11,017 nt of DNA from Saprospiraceae bacterium (GTDB taxonomy: Bacteria > Bacteroidota > Bacteroidia > Chitinophagales > Saprospiraceae), in the NCBI GenBank assembly GCA_020630455.1, contig JAHDBK010000077.1:1-11017 (forward strand). Direction: 5' to 3'. Positions 8,025-11,017 of the stretch are shown here, one piece after another. How positions within the stretch are numbered: the stretch's first letter is position 1; each line of letters opens with the position of its first letter. Below the pieces are notes generated by a model that was not told where the DNA came from, did no database searches, and worked only from the letters and a program-made list of their open reading frames with translations. A program made the translations under genes and the position numbers.

Positions 8025-8081
8025 ATTCTATAATATTTGATAAAGATATAACACAAAATTACATTAATAGATTATAGAATA
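8024..8081. repeat. 11-base perfect inverted repeat flanking the hydroxylase promoter region
   Basis: TATTCTATAAT at 8024-8034 is the exact reverse complement of ATTATAGAATA at 8071-8081, separated by 36 bases. The pair brackets the candidate -7 box of the hydroxylase gene and fills most of the 69-base gap after the Asp-box lipoprotein gene. It could be a split operator, or a weak AU-only stem at the 3' end of the upstream transcript. A chance match in AT-rich DNA is possible. Confidence 0.45.
8054..8061 (-). promoter_or_regulatory. candidate -7 box for the hydroxylase gene
   Basis: On the minus strand this reads TAATTTTG, a full match to the Bacteroidota -7 consensus TAnnTTTG. A transcript would start near 8049, about 25 bases before the ATG at 8024. 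There is no TTG at the expected -33 distance (CAA on the plus strand occurs at 8088-8090, a gap of 26). It would give the hydroxylase, and probably the nuclease-like gene, their own transcript. Confidence 0.4.
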
Positions 8082-8093
8082 AGGTAACAAGAG

Positions 8094-9158
8094 TTACTTT
8101 TTGATTTCCATTAGTTGATTTCCAATCATAATATACCATAAGTTATTAGACATTTTTTGGCTTCCTTCAAAATCGCTCATTAAATTCGTAGTTGATTTTT
8201 TAGGTTCCGTCCAAGTATATCCTCCATCTGATGTTGAAGCTATTAAGTCATTAACTTGATAAACATCTGTTTCTTCACAATTACTTTTATTCAATATCAT
8301 CAAACCTTCATTTACAGAGTTAAAGCCAATCACTCTAGCACTTCGATTATAAATTGTTTCCCAAGTTTCACCGCCATCCATTGTTTTTAATACATCTTCA
8401 ACTACTACTATTATATTATTTTCATCAATAATTTCAACATCCCAAAAACTTCTTTTACCTACATATATTGTTTTTACGTATTCTCCATTTAAATCAATAA
8501 CCAATAAGTCCTTATCCCTTGTTGAAATATAGAATTTATCATCGAATATTTTATAACTAAAGGTAAGTAATGAAAAACCAAGATGGTCTGATCTATAAAA
8601 TTCTTGCCAAGTATCTCCATCATCTGTAGATTTCACCATTGTATATTGACCATCAAAACCTAAAAGAGCATATAAATTTCCTTGGCTATCATATTGTGGA
8701 TGATATAAAATACCTTTTAAATTTTGAATTTCTATTTCTTCCCATGTAAGACCACCATCTTCCGTTTTTAGAATTACACATTTATGCTCACAATTAGGAG
8801 GCGGACAACCAGAAGTATCGTGTACTGTGATGACGCCTATATTCTCATCTTTAAAAACCATATTTCTTGAAAAGTGTCTATACGCTAAATTCATATCCGT
8901 CCACGTCAGTCCTCCATCCGTAGTTTTTAAAACTTCAGCATAACTTCCATTTGGGTTTGTCATTAAAACATATCCGACCTGATTGTTAATAAATTGAAAT
9001 GATTTCACAAATCCATTATAATTTATTTCACTTATAGAACTTAAATCATAACCTTTTGGCTGATTAATTTCATAAGTATAGGTACACTCATCATTAATTT
9101 TTTCTTTACAAGATGATAGAAAAAAAATAGATAAAATAAACAGAAATGATTTTTTCAT
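8094..9158 (-). CDS. Asp-box (BNR/sortilin-like) beta-propeller lipoprotein of unknown function
   Basis: A 354-residue predicted lipoprotein. The signal peptide ends LSSC (14-17), so Cys17 is the likely lipidation site, followed by KEK and then an Asp/Glu-containing stretch. Five Asp-box repeats of the form S/TxDGGxTW occur at about 79-86, 132-139, 177-184 (DDGDTW, slightly changed), 259-266 and 309-316. They are spaced about 45-53 residues apart apart from one gap of about 80, where a degenerate blade seems to lie (ISTRDKDLLVIDLNG). The whole protein therefore looks like one six- or seven-bladed beta-propeller. Related folds occur in sialidases, Vps10/sortilin and the photosystem factor Ycf48, but no sialidase catalytic residues can be claimed. 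An unusual loop at 113-127 has three cysteines in CPPPNCEHKC; Cys25 and Cys294 are the other non-lipid cysteines. ATG at 9158 is 69 codons before the first well-conserved blade and gives a proper signal peptide. A near-match -7 box (TTATTTTG, 9181-9174) lies 15 bases upstream. Confidence 0.85.
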   Translation of the reverse strand: MKKSFLFILSIFFLSSCKEKINDECTYTYEINQPKGYDLSSISEINYNGFVKSFQFINNQVGYVLMTNPNGSYAEVLKTTDGGLTWTDMNLAYRHFSRNMVFKDENIGVITVHDTSGCPPPNCEHKCVILKTEDGGLTWEEIEIQNLKGILYHPQYDSQGNLYALLGFDGQYTMVKSTDDGDTWQEFYRSDHLGFSLLTFSYKIFDDKFYISTRDKDLLVIDLNGEYVKTIYVGKRSFWDVEIIDENNIIVVVEDVLKTMDGGETWETIYNRSARVIGFNSVNEGLMILNKSNCEETDVYQVNDLIASTSDGGYTWTEPKKSTTNLMSDFEGSQKMSNNLWYIMIGNQLMEIKK

Positions 9159-9291
9159 ATTGATATTAATTTACAAAATAATAAAAAGATAAAAAAAGTT
9201 CTTTATCTAAAACAAAAAAATTATATCATTGATTAGGCATTATAGTTATATAGACGTTTAAAGTATGGAAGTTAGTTGGGTTTAATCCTAT

Positions 9292-9332
9292 AGTATTAAC
9301 TGAATAAATTTTTTTTAAATTTATTCAATACT
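9292..9332 (-). terminator. AT-rich hairpin after the carboxylase gene, probable terminator
   Basis: TGAATAAATTT (9301-9311) and AAATTTATTCA (9317-9327) form a perfect 11-base stem with a 5-base loop. AGTATT (9292-9297) and AATACT (9327-9332) can extend it past a bulge of three or four bases. The centre is 53 bases beyond the carboxylase stop codon in the direction of its transcription. No strong U-tract follows on that strand and the stem has few GC pairs, so termination efficiency is uncertain. The remaining gene-free bases (9159-9291) show no clear gene, and 9269-9276 can alternatively pair with 9330-9337. Confidence 0.5.
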
Positions 9333-9366
9333 AACTTTAACACATTAATTATTAAAAAAACAAATT

Positions 9367-11007
9367 TTAAGTCTGTATCACTCCTGGATTAAATTTAGCA
9401 ACTGGAGCATTGTTTGCTGCTTCGATACCCATAGATATGACCTTTCTTGTTTCTAGAGGGTCAATAATACCATCTACCCATAGTCGAGCTGCGGCATAAT
9501 ATGGAGTAGTCTGTTTATCATAGCGATTTTTTATTTTGTTGTATAATGCATCCGTTTCTTCTTGTGAAGGTTCTTGCCCTTTAGCTTTCATTGAAGAAGT
9601 TTGAATTTGCAATAATACTTTTGCGGCTTGAGCACCACCCATTACTGCTACTTTAGCCGTAGGCCAAGCATATATTAATCTAGGGTCATAGGCTTTTCCA
9701 CACATGGCATAATTTCCAGCACCATAAGAATTACCCATGATGATACTGAATTTTGGAACGGTAGAGTTAGAAACGGCATTTACCATTTTAGCACCATCTT
9801 TGATGATACCACCATGTTCAGAACGCTTACCTACCATAAATCCAGTTACGTCATGTAAAAAGACCAATGGTATTTTCTTTTGGTTACAATTCATAATAAA
9901 ACGAGTCGCCTTATCTGCTGAATCTGAATAAATCACACCGCCGAACTGCATTTCTCCTTTGGCATTTTTGACTACTTGGCGGTAATTGACTACAATCCCA
10001 ACAGACCAACCATCTATCCTTGCATAAAGACATCTAATCGTTTGTCCATACCCTTTTTTATATTCTGTAACTTTAGAATCATCCACCAATCTTTTGATGA
10101 TTTCCATTGTATCATAAGGTTTGGTAGAATCATCTGGGAATAGTTCGTAAATTTCTTCTTGATTTAATTTAGGCTCCTTGGGTTCTGCTCTATCAAAACC
10201 TGCATTTTCAAAAGCCCCCATCTTATCTATTAAGTCTTTAATGGTATCTAAACAAGTTGGGTCATCTGGCATTTTATAATCGGTAACACCTGAAATTTCA
10301 CATTGAGTCGTTGCTCCTCCTAGTGTTTCTTTATCAACCGTCTCTCCTATAGCTGCTTTTACTAAATATGGTCCTGCTAAGAAAATAGACCCTGTTTTAT
10401 CTACAATCAATGCCTCGTCTGACATGATTGGCAAATAAGCACCTCCTGCTACACAGCTACCCATTATCGCCGCAATTTGAGGAATGCCCATACTAGACAT
10501 AATGGCATTATTTCTAAATATTCTTCCAAAGTGTTCTTTATCTGGAAAGATTTCGTCTTGCATCGGTAAAAATACTCCTGCACTATCTACTAAATAGATA
10601 ATAGGCAAGCGATTTTCCATAGCAATTTCTTGGGCTCTTAGGTTTTTCTTTCCTGTTAAAGGAAACCATGCCCCTGCTTTTACGGTGGCATCATTGGCAA
10701 CTATCATGCATTGTCTCCCACTGACATAACCAATTCCACAGACCACTCCCCCACTCGGGCATCCTCCGTATTCTTCATACATATCATAAGCAGTCAAGGC
10801 ACCTACTTCTAAAAATTCGCTATTATCATCAATCAAATAATTGATTCGCTCTCTTGCGGTCATCTTATTTTTAGCATGTAATTTTTCGATGCGTTTTTTA
10901 CCGCCCCCTTCATAGACTTTTTCTAAAATCCTCTTCAAATTAGAGACTTTTAATTTCATATTATCTTCATTCATGCTGCGGTTGATGTCGATTTTTTTTC
11001 TTGCCAT
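9367..11007 (-). CDS. acyl-CoA carboxylase carboxyltransferase (beta) subunit, methylcrotonyl-CoA carboxylase-like
   Basis: Carboxyltransferase subunit of a biotin-dependent acyl-CoA carboxylase. It moves CO2 from carboxybiotin to an acyl-CoA in the cytoplasm. The 546 residues hold both crotonase-fold halves. The N-domain shows KMTARERI (48-55), DSAGVFLPMQ (141-150), FPDKEHFGRIF (154-164) and GSCVAGGAYLP (183-193), the Gly188-Gly189 backbone forming the expected oxyanion hole. The C-domain shows FLHDVTGFMVG (383-393), GNSYGAGNYAMCG (425-437) and WPTAKVAVMGG (448-458). The FPDxEHFGRIF and GAGNYAMCG stretches favour the methylcrotonyl-CoA (leucine breakdown) or related geranyl-CoA type over the propionyl- or acetyl-CoA type, but substrate is not settled by sequence reading. 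Length and motifs are normal. ATG at 11007 is taken; Met12 and Met17 are alternative starts, all upstream of the conserved YEGGGKKRIEK. The biotin carboxylase/BCCP partner is not in the window; ten bases remain upstream. A hairpin lies downstream. Confidence 0.93.
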   Translation of the reverse strand: MARKKIDINRSMNEDNMKLKVSNLKRILEKVYEGGGKKRIEKLHAKNKMTARERINYLIDDNSEFLEVGALTAYDMYEEYGGCPSGGVVCGIGYVSGRQCMIVANDATVKAGAWFPLTGKKNLRAQEIAMENRLPIIYLVDSAGVFLPMQDEIFPDKEHFGRIFRNNAIMSSMGIPQIAAIMGSCVAGGAYLPIMSDEALIVDKTGSIFLAGPYLVKAAIGETVDKETLGGATTQCEISGVTDYKMPDDPTCLDTIKDLIDKMGAFENAGFDRAEPKEPKLNQEEIYELFPDDSTKPYDTMEIIKRLVDDSKVTEYKKGYGQTIRCLYARIDGWSVGIVVNYRQVVKNAKGEMQFGGVIYSDSADKATRFIMNCNQKKIPLVFLHDVTGFMVGKRSEHGGIIKDGAKMVNAVSNSTVPKFSIIMGNSYGAGNYAMCGKAYDPRLIYAWPTAKVAVMGGAQAAKVLLQIQTSSMKAKGQEPSQEETDALYNKIKNRYDKQTTPYYAAARLWVDGIIDPLETRKVISMGIEAANNAPVAKFNPGVIQT

Positions 11008-11017
11008 GATTGCTCTT

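Noticed and set aside
8094..9158. Sialidase assignment for the Asp-box lipoprotein
   Set aside because: Asp-boxes alone are structural; the catalytic Arg triad, Tyr/Glu and Asp of sialidases cannot be identified.
9159..9291. A small gene or ncRNA in the left part of the longest intergenic stretch
   Set aside because: No open frame with a plausible start and no strong promoter-like box; only a near-match TTATTTTG close to the lipoprotein ATG.
9737..9931. 64-codon plus-strand frame inside the carboxylase gene
   Set aside because: Antisense to a strongly conserved catalytic region, with no start context or recognisable product.

Overview
The window looks like ordinary chromosome from a member of the Bacteroidota. 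It is AT-rich, and start codons lack Shine-Dalgarno-like stretches. TAnnTTTG-type -7 boxes can be found near some starts. The gene content also fits: a TamL-like Omp85 lipoprotein, a two-domain M16 peptidase, a stand-alone HsdR-N-like protein, an Asp-box lipoprotein and a ~545-residue acyl-CoA carboxylase beta subunit. The order or genus cannot be fixed from the sequence alone. I see no mobile element, CRISPR array, tRNA, rRNA or phage gene.

Left part (1-6667). A SpoU/TrmH RNA methyltransferase reads leftward from 791. Divergent from it, with only 23 bases between start codons, is a rightward three-gene block: a TamL-like outer-membrane assembly lipoprotein (forced TTG start), a secreted M16 zinc peptidase 36 bases later, and a Maf nucleotide pyrophosphatase whose ATG abuts the peptidase stop codon. 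The first two products act in the envelope and the third in the cytoplasm. At the extreme left edge there may be the last codons of a rightward gene ending tail-to-tail with the methyltransferase.

Right part (6656-11007). Everything reads leftward: an acyl-CoA carboxylase carboxyltransferase subunit, then an AT-rich hairpin, then a lipoprotein with five Asp-box repeats, a membrane fatty-acid hydroxylase/sterol-desaturase-family enzyme and a small PD-(D/E)XK-type protein. The last of these overlaps the 3' end of maf by 12 bases on the opposite strand. The longest gene-free stretch is 9159-9366 (208 bases). Its left part shows nothing clear, and its right part holds the hairpin.

I found no convincing new multi-gene system. 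The items most worth a second look are the five-unit heptanucleotide tandem array between the hydroxylase and the nuclease-like gene, the stand-alone nuclease-fold protein, the pairing of an Omp85 lipoprotein with an M16 peptidase and no tamB in view, a Cys-rich loop in the Asp-box lipoprotein, and two AT-rich dyads in the intergenic regions.
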